Positions 17,597 through 27,296 of a stretch of DNA of 64,000 nucleotides are shown here, piece after piece. The stretch spans positions 186,001 to 250,000 of the forward strand of contig JAIUOC010000010.1 in the NCBI GenBank assembly GCA_020161265.1, written 5' to 3'. This stretch comes from Chloroflexota bacterium (GTDB lineage: Bacteria > Chloroflexota > Chloroflexia > Chloroflexales > Herpetosiphonaceae). Under the pieces are notes generated by a model. The model did no database searches. It was not told where the DNA came from and worked only from the letters and a program-made list of their open reading frames with translations. Made by a program: the position numbers and the translations under genes. How positions within the stretch are numbered: position 1 is the stretch's first letter; each line of letters opens with the position of its first letter.

Positions 17597-17953
17597 TTAG
17601 GCTTTGGCTTTACGCCGTTTTGGCCGGACTAAATCATAGGAATGGGCGATCAGCGCCAAACATTCATCGTCGGGCACGCTGCCATCAAGCACAATTGTGT
17701 TCCAATGGCGCTTATTTAAATGATAGCCAGCCGTAATCGCTGGATATTGTTCGCGCAACATCTCAGCCCGATCAGGATCGCATTTCAGGCTAATTTGGGC
17801 TGGCTCACTGCGCACAAGTAGGGCAAACATTTTGCCGCGCTCATCGCCAATTTTAAACACCAATGGCTCAATTCCAAATGGATAATCTTCAATCGCGTCG
17901 TCAAGGCTCAAGCAATAGCTGCGAGCTTGGGCATAATCAACGTGGTTGCTCAT
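17597..17953 (-). CDS. MmcQ/YjbR family protein
   Basis: 118 residues starting at ATG 17953, which overlaps the pth end by 17 bases. The pattern YCLSLDDAIEDYPFG, VFKIGDERGKMFALL, SLKCDPDRAEMLREQYPAI and GYHLNKRHWNTIVLDG is diagnostic of the MmcQ/YjbR 'double-wing' fold. Proposed to be DNA-binding, but the role is not settled. Confidence 0.88.
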   Translation of the reverse strand: MSNHVDYAQARSYCLSLDDAIEDYPFGIEPLVFKIGDERGKMFALLVRSEPAQISLKCDPDRAEMLREQYPAITAGYHLNKRHWNTIVLDGSVPDDECLALIAHSYDLVRPKRRKAKA

Positions 17954-18557
17954 TGGCTGGCTCCTTTGCTTGGTCTTTAATTTTCTTGGGGGCTTCGCCA
18001 TTGACGGCATTCATGGCTTTGGTCACGCCATCACTCAAGCACAATTCGCAGGCCTCAACTGCCCGATCGTAGAGTTTTGGCAAGGTGTCGCGTTCGGCAG
18101 CATTCCAATTGCCGAGCACAAAATTAATCACTTCCCAACCTTCAGGTGGGCGGCCAATGCCAAAGCGCAAACGGGCAAATTTTTGGGTTCCCAGCAATTG
18201 AATAATCGAATTCATGCCACGCTGGCCACCAGAACTGCCTTGATTGCGCAACTTGATCGTGCCAAAAGGCAGATCTAAATCATCGTAAACCACCAATAAT
18301 TCACTGGCTGGGTCGATTTTGTACCAATTGACGAGGCCGACAACCGATTTGCCACTATCGTTCATAAAGGTTTGCGGGCGAGCCAAGGCCACTCGTTGAC
18401 CATTGACCAAGCCCTCGGCAATCCGAGCATCGGAGCGCTTGCCATCGAAACTTAAATTATGGCGACGGGCAAACTCGGCTACGCATTGAAAGCCCACATT
18501 ATGCCGATTATTCAGATATTTCTCACCTGGATTGCCCAGCCCAACAATTAAAAACAT
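17937..18557 (-). CDS. pth: Peptidyl-tRNA hydrolase
   Basis: 206 residues. Releases tRNA from prematurely dropped peptidyl-tRNA in the cytosol. MFLIVGLGNPGEKYLNNRHNVGF carries the catalytic His and the Asn ligands, RPQTFMNDSGKSV and VVYDDLDLPFG carry the catalytic Asp region, and SSGGQRGMNSI completes the family set. Start 18557 chosen because the protein conventionally begins at this strand. A Lys/Glu-rich tail follows residue 190. Overlaps the MmcQ gene. Confidence 0.96.
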   Translation of the reverse strand: MFLIVGLGNPGEKYLNNRHNVGFQCVAEFARRHNLSFDGKRSDARIAEGLVNGQRVALARPQTFMNDSGKSVVGLVNWYKIDPASELLVVYDDLDLPFGTIKLRNQGSSGGQRGMNSIIQLLGTQKFARLRFGIGRPPEGWEVINFVLGNWNAAERDTLPKLYDRAVEACELCLSDGVTKAMNAVNGEAPKKIKDQAKEPANEQPR

Positions 18558-18650
18558 GACATCCCCACGACAGGTTTGGTTAAAATCGCGATATACTACA
18601 GGCAATGCGCCGCCAATGGCGCAGGCTGAAGCATTGTACCATAGGGAAGT

Positions 18651-19187
18651 ATGCGCATTCTACGATTTCTGTTTGTGGCACTAGCGCTGCTGGTGCTCCT
18701 GCCCAACCGCGCTTTCGCGGATAATCCAAACGAGCAAGTGTTAATCGACGAGGTTCGCGGAGCGTATCGAGTTGTCGCCACACTTGCCCCAAATCCACCA
18801 GCAGTTGGCGAGGCACTTTTGCGGGTTGTAATTACCGATGCGATCTCGGGCCAACCCTCGCCACTTAATTTGGTGCAGCTATATGCCGCGCCCGATAGCA
18901 TTGGCCGCGAAGAATTATTTACTATGCTGCCGGAAAATCAAGATCGCAACGCAGGCCGCTATACCAGTGATCGACTGCGTTTTACGATCAGCGATCAATG
19001 GACAATGCGCTTAGTGCTAGGCGCTCCTGAAGGCGAGATGGTTTTTACCACCAAAGTTCAAGTCGATTCGGTGTTTAAGGAGATCGGCGAAGCAGCAGTG
19101 ATTGCCGTTCCTGCAACCTTGGTCGGTTTGGCGGTGGTCTTTATCGGCTATAACATTTGGCGCAAAAAACGCCAAGCAGCCAGCTAA
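18651..19187 (+). CDS. Secreted or anchored beta-sandwich protein
   Basis: 178 residues. N-terminal signal peptide (ILRFLFVALALLVLLPNRAFA), then an extracytoplasmic domain of beta strands (YRVVATLAPNPPAVGEALLRVVITDA...) similar in layout to FixH/YtkA or CopC-like folds, and a C-terminal membrane helix (AVIAVPATLVGLAVVFIGYNIW) ending in KKR. Function not known. Confidence 0.7.
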   Translation: MRILRFLFVALALLVLLPNRAFADNPNEQVLIDEVRGAYRVVATLAPNPPAVGEALLRVVITDAISGQPSPLNLVQLYAAPDSIGREELFTMLPENQDRNAGRYTSDRLRFTISDQWTMRLVLGAPEGEMVFTTKVQVDSVFKEIGEAAVIAVPATLVGLAVVFIGYNIWRKKRQAAS

Positions 19188-19266
19188 ATCCAGGCCAATT
19201 TTTGGTGGCGCTAGGCTACTCAATACCAATTAAGTACGTTTTAGCGTCGCCACATTGAGTTAATCC

Positions 19267-20424
19267 ATGCAACTAACACCAGAAAATTATCATGAGCAGT
19301 TGATCGCGTTGGTGTTAACTGACGATTTTGTGCGCCTGACCATGAGTGGCACTGCCCGTGTTGCTGATCTACGTTGGCAACGGGTGGTGGTGCGGCCTGT
19401 GCAATTGAAACAAGGCCGCGCTTGGCAAGCAGCTTATTTTGATCAGCGCCAAAATATCACCAAAAATTACTCAATTGAGCAAGCCAGCAGCGCTCTCGGC
19501 GAGATTATTGCGATTCCGCTGAGCAATATTACCCTGGAAACCACCAGCGAACGGATCCAAATCCAACGCAGCAAAAAGGGCAAAGTGATTATTAGTCGGG
19601 CACGCAATCAAGCGGCGGCTCCAGATTTGCGCCATAACCACGTTAAAGCCTTGTCTTTGCCCAGCGATCGCCCTGATGCCTATTTGCAAAAAACTGGCAT
19701 TATGACCAACGATGGGGTGATTCGTGCCAGCATGAGCAAAAAATACACCCAAATCAACGAATTTTTGCGGGTGTTCGATGAGCTTGATCTCAAGCCCAGC
19801 CCTGAGCAACCGTTGCGAATTCTTGATGCTGGCTGTGGCTCGGCCTATTTGACCTTTGCGGCCTATCACTATTTGGTCAACATTCGCGGCTTAGCGGCGG
19901 TAGTGATTGGGGTTGATTCAAACGAGTATTTAATTGCTAAATGTCGCGCTCAAGCAGAAGAATTGGGCTACACCGATATGCAATTTATCGCCATGCCCTT
20001 AGCCGATTGGCAGTCTGAGCAGCGGCCTGATGTGGTATTTTCGTTGCATGCCTGCGATACCGCCACCGACGATGCCTTGGCTTTGGCAATTCGCAGCCAA
20101 GCCCAAGCAATTTTGAGCGTGCCTTGTTGCCATAAACATCTGACGCATCAAATTCAAGCTGAGGTGCTCAACTCCATGTTACGCCATGGCAGCATTCGCC
20201 AGCGCACCGCCGATTTAGTGACCGACAGCCTGCGTGCCCAACTGTTGCGGATCAATGGCTATCGTAGCGAGATTATTGAGTTTGTTGATGCTGAACAGAC
20301 TGGGAAGAATTTAATGATTCGGGCTATGCGTAGCAAAAAACCTGATTCCAAAGCCCTAGCCGAATATCAGGCACTTAAGCAATTTTGGGGTGTAACGCCC
20401 TATTTAGAGCAGTTGTTGGGGTAG
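19267..20424 (+). CDS. Class I SAM-dependent methyltransferase (Methyltransf_32 type)
   Basis: 385 residues. A variable N-terminal half leads to PDAYLQKTGIMTNDGVIRASMSKKYTQ, then motif I ILDAGCGSAYLTF, VIGVDSNEYLIAKCRAQAEEL and a VPCCHKH motif typical of METTL25/Methyltransf_32 relatives, which act on RNA or protein. Single gene, followed by a long hairpin terminator at 20461. Confidence 0.8.
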   Translation: MQLTPENYHEQLIALVLTDDFVRLTMSGTARVADLRWQRVVVRPVQLKQGRAWQAAYFDQRQNITKNYSIEQASSALGEIIAIPLSNITLETTSERIQIQRSKKGKVIISRARNQAAAPDLRHNHVKALSLPSDRPDAYLQKTGIMTNDGVIRASMSKKYTQINEFLRVFDELDLKPSPEQPLRILDAGCGSAYLTFAAYHYLVNIRGLAAVVIGVDSNEYLIAKCRAQAEELGYTDMQFIAMPLADWQSEQRPDVVFSLHACDTATDDALALAIRSQAQAILSVPCCHKHLTHQIQAEVLNSMLRHGSIRQRTADLVTDSLRAQLLRINGYRSEIIEFVDAEQTGKNLMIRAMRSKKPDSKALAEYQALKQFWGVTPYLEQLLG

Positions 20425-20460
20425 GGACGAGGGCACAAGGATCAGGATTCATAAACCCAA

Positions 20461-20508
20461 AACCTCGTGGTGTTGGTTGGAGCATTACTTCCAACCTACC
20501 ACGAGGTT
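20461..20508. terminator. Bidirectional terminator between convergent genes
   Basis: AACCTCGTGG pairs with CCACGAGGTT, and an inner GGTTGGA/TCCAACC extends the stem. Plus side continues TCTTTC, minus side TTTTGGG. Lies between the methyltransferase (plus) and DoxX (minus) genes. Confidence 0.8.
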
Positions 20509-20601
20509 CTTTCAACCCACATTTGGGAGTTTCAAGGTTTAATTGAGCTAGGGGATTCAAGCGCGACAATTGCGTGCCCGCTCAATCGTTATCTGTAGTT
20601 T

Positions 20602-21048
20602 TTAGGCGCGGGCAGTAATTTGGCGGCCAGTCAAGCGTGGGCTGAGCAAGTTGTCAAGCGCCAATGAGCCTGAGCCAAGCAGCACCAAAGCCACGCTAGC
20701 AGCGATCAACGCCAACACATATTCGTAGCCACCTTCGCGTGATGAGAAGCCAGCATCTAAGTGTACGGTAACCAAAGCCACAACCATAGCGATTGCTTCA
20801 GCCACTGCAACATAACGAGTAAACAAGCCCAGCATCAACATAATCCCGCCAATCAATTCCGTTGCAATCAACAAAATTGCCATAAAGGTTGGCGCAGGAA
20901 TCCCAAGGCTAGTCAAGAAGCCAGCAGTTCCCTCAATCCCGCCATTGAATTTATCCAAACCGTGCATAAAGAAAATAAAACCAACGACAATCCGCAAAAT
21001 GGCGATGCCAAAACCTGGCTTATCAAGTAATTTATTGATGCTTGCCAT
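20602..21048 (-). CDS. DoxX family membrane protein
   Basis: 148 residues, four hydrophobic helices. GFGIAILRIVVGFIFFMHGLDKF and ATELIGGIMLMLGLFTRYVAVAEAI are typical DoxX signatures. Members sit in the inner membrane and have been linked to thiosulfate:quinone oxidoreduction or redox defence; the specific role here is open. Confidence 0.88.
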   Translation of the reverse strand: MASINKLLDKPGFGIAILRIVVGFIFFMHGLDKFNGGIEGTAGFLTSLGIPAPTFMAILLIATELIGGIMLMLGLFTRYVAVAEAIAMVVALVTVHLDAGFSSREGGYEYVLALIAASVALVLLGSGSLALDNLLSPRLTGRQITARA

Positions 21049-21253
21049 GACCGTTTGCTCCTTTCAAGTAGTGGTTGATTAGACTGCGCTCACTATAAAG
21101 CTAGATAGTCCGAAACAACGTCCTTGCTCACGTCCCAAAGGTCAATAAAAGATTAATAAACGATGAAGTAGCGATGAAGATTAGCCAAAATGGTTAATTT
21201 TTGCAGATTAAATGCCAATTTTTGCAGCTCAAATCCGCACGGCTTTAAACCAA

Positions 21254-21285
21254 AACCCCTCGCTTGCTGTGGCAGGCGAGGGGTT
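21254..21285 (-). terminator. Hairpin past the FTR1 gene
   Basis: AACCCCTCGC/GCGAGGGGTT (10 bp), loop of 12. On the minus strand it follows the FTR1 stop by about 20 bases and continues TTGGTTT. A related C-rich sequence occurs near 15145-15230, so it may also be a dispersed repeat. Confidence 0.55.
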
Positions 21286-21306
21286 GGGGTGAGGGGATTT
21301 TTCTAT

Positions 21307-23637
21307 TTATTTGGCGGTCGCACTTTGGCGTTTGACGGCAACCTCAGTTTTGCGATGTTGCAAGTGCTCAGCAATCACATAGGAGCCAATAACGAATGCT
21401 CCAGCCGCAACTTGGGCCGCAATACCTTCCCAGGTCGCATAGAAGCCCAGCCACATATTGGCCCAATATGGGATTTCAAGGCTGCGAATTGGGTGCAGTG
21501 GCATCCAGCCAACCAATTGCATAATGTGCATGGTGTTGCCAACCATAATCAACAAGACTGCGCCAATCATCACCCCAGTCACGATTAGCATCTTCTTATG
21601 GGGCAATTTAGCTTGCAGCCCAAAGACCAGCACGCCAACCAAAGCGGTGCCACCAAGCCCCATAGCAACGCCCGCTAACACCACTTGGGTGCTGGCTTCG
21701 AGCACGAGTGCTTGTAAAAAGAGTACAGTTTCAACGCCTTCACGGTAGATACTGGTAAAGCCCAAGGTGATCAAACCGAGCCAAAGCCCAGCCTTGCCAC
21801 CAATAATTCGGCGCTTTTGGGCATGAAAGTTGGCCATCCAGCCAGTCCAGTAGACTTTGTGAAAAAACCAGTTGGTGATTAGCAACAGCACGGCGATGGC
21901 AATTAATGAAACAATCGCTTCGATCTTTTCTTGATCGCCACGCCGAATCAGTTCGTTGATCAAGCCACGCGCCAGTATCCAGGTCAAGGCAGTTGCGAGC
22001 ATGGCGAGGGCTGCACCGATCCAAATTGGTTTGCGATAGCCACGTTGTTCGCCAACTTTGAGGCTTGCCAACAACGAAGCCAAGATCAACACCGCCTCTA
22101 AGCCTTCGCGAAACACAATCACGGCGGCGCTGGTTGCCACTGCTTCGGGCGTGCTAGAACCACCAAGCGCATCCTGAGCTAAATCCAATTGTTTATCCAA
22201 GGCTTGGCGGCTAGCGCGAATATCGCTGAGCGACGCTTTTTGGCGAATCAATTCGGCCAAGCCAGTGAATTCATCTTTACCATACCAAAACAGGTTTTCA
22301 ATTGGCGCTTTATATTCAGGGGCAAACACAATCAAACGCGCTTCAGGGCCAGATTCCAATACAGCGTAGGCTTCTAAACGCGCCGATTCGGCGAGATCAT
22401 ATTGGTCGCCAGCCACCGCATTTTCCATCTGATCAAGCATCGAAGCGATTACATCGAAATCACCTTCAAGGCTGGATTTTTGCCACTCGGCGGGCATAAT
22501 TTCCGCCAAGGTTGTAGTAATGTGATCAACTTTGGCTTGAACCGCATCTGGTTCGGCCACGCTGGTGCGTTGAGCGGCAGCAGTCAAAATCGTTTCCAAT
22601 TCGCGCAGATCGCTGGCGACTTGTTGAGTTTTATTAGGATCAATCGCAATCAACAGACTTTCGAGATCGCTAAAGGCAGCGGCTGCGCCATTGCGAAAGG
22701 TCGTTGCTTCTTGAATTTCGAGATCCAGCGTAACTTGGCCGTTGCGCACGCCTCGTTCATATTCAACTGGCACTAAACTTAAGAAACGGCGTAATTGGCC
22801 AGCACGGCGCACTTGCTCCGATGGGCTAAGGGGAGCCGCCCGAAAACCGCTCAGCGAGTCTTCAAAGTTGCCGATTGCCGCTTCAAGCTGCTGGTTGCTG
22901 AGGGCTGCTTGGCGCAAACTTTCAGCATTCGCCAAAGCCGCATCGACCTGATCAGGGTGCTGGCTGCGATAAGCTGGCTCTAAAATAGCGAAATAGCCTT
23001 GAATCGCTGCCCCAGCCTCGGCCTGCTGAATTAAATTGCCTTTTTGGGCGGCGCTGCGTAAGGTGCGCAAACTCTCGTTAAGCTTGGCCTGATAGGTATC
23101 CAACAAATCGGCATCAAGGGCAGTGCGGGCATCGGCGGCGCTATAGGCTGCTTGTTTCCATTGCTCGATTGCCCGAGCAGCATCGCCGTTAGGTCGCGAA
23201 AAACGAGTAGCATTGCGAAATTCGCGCACCGGCAGCCATTGCAGTGCTTGCTCTGGTTTGCCATTATCGATCGCTTGACCAACAATCGCATAACTGGCCT
23301 TGAGCAAATGCGTCCAGAGCAAAGCCCGTTGTTGGGCAAATCCGGCGACATCTTGGTTTTCCAAAGCTTGGGCTAAATCGACCCAGCGTGTGGCGATTTC
23401 GGTCGCCTGTTGCGGAGCTAAATTGGTTAAATCTTTAGCCAATGCCTGATCATACAAGGCTTGGGCTTGGTTAAGCAGACTTTGGGCTTGGGCAGGATTA
23501 TTGGTAAGAATTAATTGGGCTTGCACCAGCAGCGAACGCACCGATTCGCTGGCTTGGGCTGGTGATGGTTCGGCTGCCATGGCCGACCATGGCAATAAGG
23601 CGACGACCAACGCCAGCAAAAAACGACGCAACCACAT
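21307..23637 (-). CDS. FTR1 family iron permease with large extracytoplasmic N-domain
   Basis: 776 residues from ATG 23637 (AGGAGC before it). A signal peptide (FLLALVVALLPWSAMAA) is followed by about 480 residues of helical extracytoplasmic domain. The seven-helix FTR1 permease has both REGxE motifs: FREGLEAVLILASLL near 507 and YREGVETVLFLQAL near 628. The Glu and Arg of these motifs bind iron. It imports iron, probably together with the EfeO-like lipoprotein encoded next door. The C-terminal tail is cytosolic. Confidence 0.92.
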   Translation of the reverse strand: MWLRRFLLALVVALLPWSAMAAEPSPAQASESVRSLLVQAQLILTNNPAQAQSLLNQAQALYDQALAKDLTNLAPQQATEIATRWVDLAQALENQDVAGFAQQRALLWTHLLKASYAIVGQAIDNGKPEQALQWLPVREFRNATRFSRPNGDAARAIEQWKQAAYSAADARTALDADLLDTYQAKLNESLRTLRSAAQKGNLIQQAEAGAAIQGYFAILEPAYRSQHPDQVDAALANAESLRQAALSNQQLEAAIGNFEDSLSGFRAAPLSPSEQVRRAGQLRRFLSLVPVEYERGVRNGQVTLDLEIQEATTFRNGAAAAFSDLESLLIAIDPNKTQQVASDLRELETILTAAAQRTSVAEPDAVQAKVDHITTTLAEIMPAEWQKSSLEGDFDVIASMLDQMENAVAGDQYDLAESARLEAYAVLESGPEARLIVFAPEYKAPIENLFWYGKDEFTGLAELIRQKASLSDIRASRQALDKQLDLAQDALGGSSTPEAVATSAAVIVFREGLEAVLILASLLASLKVGEQRGYRKPIWIGAALAMLATALTWILARGLINELIRRGDQEKIEAIVSLIAIAVLLLITNWFFHKVYWTGWMANFHAQKRRIIGGKAGLWLGLITLGFTSIYREGVETVLFLQALVLEASTQVVLAGVAMGLGGTALVGVLVFGLQAKLPHKKMLIVTGVMIGAVLLIMVGNTMHIMQLVGWMPLHPIRSLEIPYWANMWLGFYATWEGIAAQVAAGAFVIGSYVIAEHLQHRKTEVAVKRQSATAK

Positions 23638-23907
23638 ACAAGCTCCTAAAAATGTGATTTGCTGCTGCTCACGACGGGCAACAGCATAGTAAACCGACAA
23701 AGGACGTGACCTGTATGCCAACAGTTCACGCCCTTTGCTCCTTAAGTTGCTTGATGGAGGGACGCACACCCAGCTCCATCAACCTTGCTCCGTCGCAACC
23801 TCTTGCTCATTGATAGCATAGATATAACTGTGGTGTAGCCAGCATATCTATTGTACGAGGATTTGTTAATCCGTTCGCGAACCTATGTTATGCTGAGAAT
23901 AATCGAC

Positions 23908-24984
23908 TTATTCGCTGATTTTAACATTCAAGCGAGCTGCAATTTGGCTGACTTGGCCCGTAATTGCATCAGCACGGTTTTGGGCTTCAGCACCAAGCAA
24001 ATCGGATTCTTCAGCGGTAAAGCGTTGGCCAGCTTGTTCTTTTTTATAAACATCGGCCACAAAATCGCGCAAAGCTTGCAAATTGGTTTTGATTTGGCGA
24101 TCTTGGTCGGCATCGAGCGCGGCAACTTTGGGGCTGAGGCTATCGTACACCACTTGCAAACTGCCCAAAATATCGCCAATATCGGCCAAACGTGAGATAG
24201 CCACAAAATCGCGTTGGGTGCTGCTATCGCCAGCCACAAAGCGCGAGTTCTTCCACGAATCGAAATATTCGTTCATGGTTGGCACCATCACAACCAAGGC
24301 GCTAAATGCATCGGTGTCGGTTGGTTCCCAAGCTTTGGCAGCAGTATCAAGCTCGGTCGCAGTGGCTTTGAGCTTTTGGGCTGCGGCCAACAGCACATTG
24401 GCTTCGGGCAACGATTCGCCAAATTCAACTGTGCCGTTGCCATTGATATCAGCCTCAACATCGGTGATACGGAAGGCATCGTAAGTGCCCCAGAGCGTGC
24501 TTTCGGTTACGCCAAACAAATTACCAGGTTTGGCAATCGTGCGACCATCAGCCAAAGTCAAATCATAATTGACCACGCTATCGCCGCCTTCTTCTGCCGA
24601 AGCACCAGCGTCAAGCGTCACATCGAAATCGGCCAAACTGCTTACGCCTGCAACGATCCCTTCCATTTGCTCGTAGGTAGGGCTGGATTTCAACCAAGCG
24701 GCCTTGGCATCGTTTAATGCAGTGCCAACATCAGCTTGTTTGCTACTCCAAAGGGTCGCATAATCGAAATTGGCAGCTTTCGCCAAATCATAATAGCGCT
24801 GACTGGCGGTTTCCAAAGCGGTGGTGCTGGTGATCAAATCGCCAGTTTTGCCCAAAAGATAGGTTTTGATTGCCCCAAGTTCGCCAGCAGCAGGTGCTTG
24901 GGTCGGTTGAGTGGTAGGAGCAGTTTCAGCGCCACAGCCAGCGAGAACTGCCACAAGGGTTAATGCACAAAGCCAACGATACAT
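23908..24984 (-). CDS. Imelysin/EfeO-like lipoprotein (iron uptake)
   Basis: 358 residues from ATG 24984. Lipoprotein signal ending in the lipobox LAGC (Cys about 18), then a Pro/Thr linker. A helical body follows with repeated acidic segments (SLADFDVTLDAGASAEEGG, SRFVAGDSSTQRDFVAISRLADIGDILGSL), in the style of the imelysin-like peptidase M75/EfeO group that presents iron to FTR1 permeases. Same strand as the FTR1 gene with a 270-bp gap. A Fur-like palindrome lies about 110 bp upstream. Confidence 0.75.
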   Translation of the reverse strand: MYRWLCALTLVAVLAGCGAETAPTTQPTQAPAAGELGAIKTYLLGKTGDLITSTTALETASQRYYDLAKAANFDYATLWSSKQADVGTALNDAKAAWLKSSPTYEQMEGIVAGVSSLADFDVTLDAGASAEEGGDSVVNYDLTLADGRTIAKPGNLFGVTESTLWGTYDAFRITDVEADINGNGTVEFGESLPEANVLLAAAQKLKATATELDTAAKAWEPTDTDAFSALVVMVPTMNEYFDSWKNSRFVAGDSSTQRDFVAISRLADIGDILGSLQVVYDSLSPKVAALDADQDRQIKTNLQALRDFVADVYKKEQAGQRFTAEESDLLGAEAQNRADAITGQVSQIAARLNVKISE

Positions 24985-25095
24985 GAGCCAGAAACCTCCA
25001 AATGCCAAAGCATGTAGTTAAATCGGTTAATACTGAAAAAACAGTTTTTATTGTGATTGGCAGAGTATACGTCGCGCTATTAGTTCTGTCAAACG

Positions 25096-25106
25096 AGAAT
25101 GATTCT
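25096..25106. promoter_or_regulatory. Fur-like palindrome upstream of the EfeO-like gene
   Basis: AGAATGATTCT is a perfect 11-bp palindrome resembling the core of Fur-family boxes. It lies between the iron lipoprotein gene and the divergent CNNM gene, so it could control either; the iron gene is the natural target. Confidence 0.45.
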
Positions 25107-25243
25107 TAGATTTAGCTGATTAAATAGAGCTAAACATGCTTCAAGCTATCGGCTAGACAATGGTACAATTTGTGATAATACAGCGCTGTTGATTCAGATA
25201 AACATACGCTGTAGCTATTCTAGTTTGAGAAAGGAACAATTGA

Positions 25244-26542
25244 ATGCTAAGTGACATAGCCAGCGAGCTAGGAATTGTCTTGGTATTGCTGGTTGCCAAC
25301 GGGGTTTTTGCTGCATCGGAGCTAGCCATGGTTTCGGCGCGGCGTTCTCGCTTAGAACAACAAGCCGCCGATGGCGATCTTCGGGCAAAGAAAGCCCTGC
25401 AACTCGCCGACCAACCTGATCGTTTATTAGCCACGGTTCAAGTTGGCATCACATTAATTGGTACGTTTGCAGCAGCTTTCGGGGGCGCTAACATTAGCAA
25501 GCCCTTTGCCGAATACCTCAAAACGGTTCCTGCGCTCGCTCCCTATGCCGATTCAATTGCATTTACGGTGGTTGTCTTGCTCATCACCTATCTTTCGTTG
25601 ATTATTGGTGAGCTTGTGCCCAAACGCTTAGCATTGCTCCATGCCGATGCGATTGCCCGTAATTTAGCGCCGCTGCTGGCTTGGCTTTCGTGGCTGACCC
25701 GACCAATCGTTTGGGTCTTGACCACTTCATCAACCTTGATTCTGACGCTGATTGGTCAGAATAAACAACCAGATTCCAGCGTAACCGAAGATGATATTTT
25801 GTATATGACTCGCGAAGGTCGGGCTGGCGGCACGGTCGCCTTGCACGAAGAAGCGCTAATCTCACGAGTATTCGATTTTTCGGATCGTACAGCCCGCATG
25901 TTGATGACCCCACGGCCCGATGTAGTGGCTGTCAGCGCTAACACTCCCTTGGCCGAAATTACGCGAATTGCGGTTGAACATGGCTATTCGCGCATGCCGG
26001 TTTACGAAGGTGATTCGCTTGATCGGGCGATTGGGACGATCTATATTAAAGATGTGTTGCCTTCGATGCTGGGCAACGATCAACGCCAATTGCGTGAACT
26101 GGTGCGCCCGCCAACGTATGTGTTGGAGCACGAACCAGTTTCCAAGATGTTGACCTTGTTTCGGCGCACTGGCTCACACATGGCTTTGGTCGTTGATGAA
26201 TATGGCCAAATTGCTGGGATTTTGACCCTCGAGGATGTGCTTGAAGAATTGGTTGGCGATATTCGCGATGAATATGATTCCAACGAAGAACAAACCATGG
26301 TCAAACGTGATGATGGCTCATGGCTGATCGACGGCTCGGAATCATACGAAGTGATTGCAACTCGCTTGAGTATTCCAATTAATGATGATAACGACTTTGT
26401 GACGATTGCTGGCTATGTGTTGAACGAACTGCATCGTTTGCCCAATGTTGGCGACCATGTGGCTTGGGATGAATACGATGTCGAAGTGATCGATATGGAT
26501 GGTCGGCGGATCGATAAGGTGTTGATCAAAAAACGCGCCTAA
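25244..26542 (+). CDS. CNNM/CorC-type membrane protein with CBS pair
   Basis: 432 residues. N-terminal DUF21/CNNM membrane domain (four helices; NGVFAASELAMVSARRSRLEQ is the signature), two CBS domains (MTPRPDVVAVSANTPLAEI, VDEYGQIAGILTLEDVLEELVGDI) and a C-terminal CorC_HlyC domain (GSWLIDGSESYEVIATRL). Often annotated 'hemolysin'; known relatives are Mg/Co or Na-coupled Mg transporters or regulators. The CBS pair suggests nucleotide sensing. Confidence 0.92.
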   Translation: MLSDIASELGIVLVLLVANGVFAASELAMVSARRSRLEQQAADGDLRAKKALQLADQPDRLLATVQVGITLIGTFAAAFGGANISKPFAEYLKTVPALAPYADSIAFTVVVLLITYLSLIIGELVPKRLALLHADAIARNLAPLLAWLSWLTRPIVWVLTTSSTLILTLIGQNKQPDSSVTEDDILYMTREGRAGGTVALHEEALISRVFDFSDRTARMLMTPRPDVVAVSANTPLAEITRIAVEHGYSRMPVYEGDSLDRAIGTIYIKDVLPSMLGNDQRQLRELVRPPTYVLEHEPVSKMLTLFRRTGSHMALVVDEYGQIAGILTLEDVLEELVGDIRDEYDSNEEQTMVKRDDGSWLIDGSESYEVIATRLSIPINDDNDFVTIAGYVLNELHRLPNVGDHVAWDEYDVEVIDMDGRRIDKVLIKKRA

Positions 26543-26565
26543 ACTGCTTAATCGACAATTGAGCA

Positions 26566-26597
26566 ATGACGAAGCTCCTTGGAGTTTCGTCATTGTT
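26566..26597 (+). terminator. Terminator of the CNNM gene
   Basis: 15-bp stem (CAATGACGAAGCTCC against GGAGTTTCGTCATTG, one G-U) with a two-base loop gap, then TTGTTAA; 24 bases after the stop. Confidence 0.75.
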
Positions 26598-26623
26598 GTT
26601 AATGAGCCTAGATTTGAGGTAGT

Positions 26624-27214
26624 ATGCTTGATTTAGCCCGTGCTTTAGCCCAATTTCCTGTGTTGGAAACCGAGCGTTTAGTGTTACGCCAGCCCTTGCC
26701 AACCGACCGTGATGCAGTCTTTGCGATTATGGCTGATCCACAGGTGATTCGCTATTTCGGCCAATTGCCGATGGAATCGCCGGAACAAGCCGAACGCCGT
26801 TTGCACAACATTAGCCAATCGTTTGAGCAAAAAATCGGTGTGCGCTGGGCGATAACCCTGCGTGAAACCGGCGAATGGCTTGGCTCAGGTGGTTTTTGGC
26901 GTTTTATGAGCGAACATGCCCGAGCCGAAATTGGCTACGAATTGGCCCCAGCGTGGTGGGGCAAAGGTATTATGGTCGAGGCATTGCAGGCCATGCTCCA
27001 ATTTGGCTTTGCAATCCTCAACTTACATAGCATCGAGGCGCAGATTCATCCACTTAATCATGGTTCGCGGCGGGTGCTCGAAAAACTTGGCTTTCACCAG
27101 GAAGGGCTGCTACGCGAAAACTACTTCGATTTAGTTGAGCAACGTTTTACCGATACCGCAGTGTTTGGCTTGTTGGGAGCTGATTGGCGCTTACAGCATG
27201 GTTTAAAAGATTAA
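26624..27214 (+). CDS. RimJ-type GNAT acetyltransferase
   Basis: 196 residues. LETERLVLRQPLPTDRDAVFAIMADPQVIRYFG and AEIGYELAPAWWGKGIMVEALQAMLQFGF with a QxxGxG/A-like acetyl-CoA loop, then HPLNHGSRRVLEKLGFHQEG. This is the group that acetylates ribosomal protein N-termini or small amines; the target is not known. Confidence 0.88.
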   Translation: MLDLARALAQFPVLETERLVLRQPLPTDRDAVFAIMADPQVIRYFGQLPMESPEQAERRLHNISQSFEQKIGVRWAITLRETGEWLGSGGFWRFMSEHARAEIGYELAPAWWGKGIMVEALQAMLQFGFAILNLHSIEAQIHPLNHGSRRVLEKLGFHQEGLLRENYFDLVEQRFTDTAVFGLLGADWRLQHGLKD

Positions 27215-27296
27215 GCTCAGTTAAACCAAAGCTTTGACTTTTTATCTCCGCTACGGTAGCATAACCTGCGATTGAAACCCATGGAGGTTCTTACAG

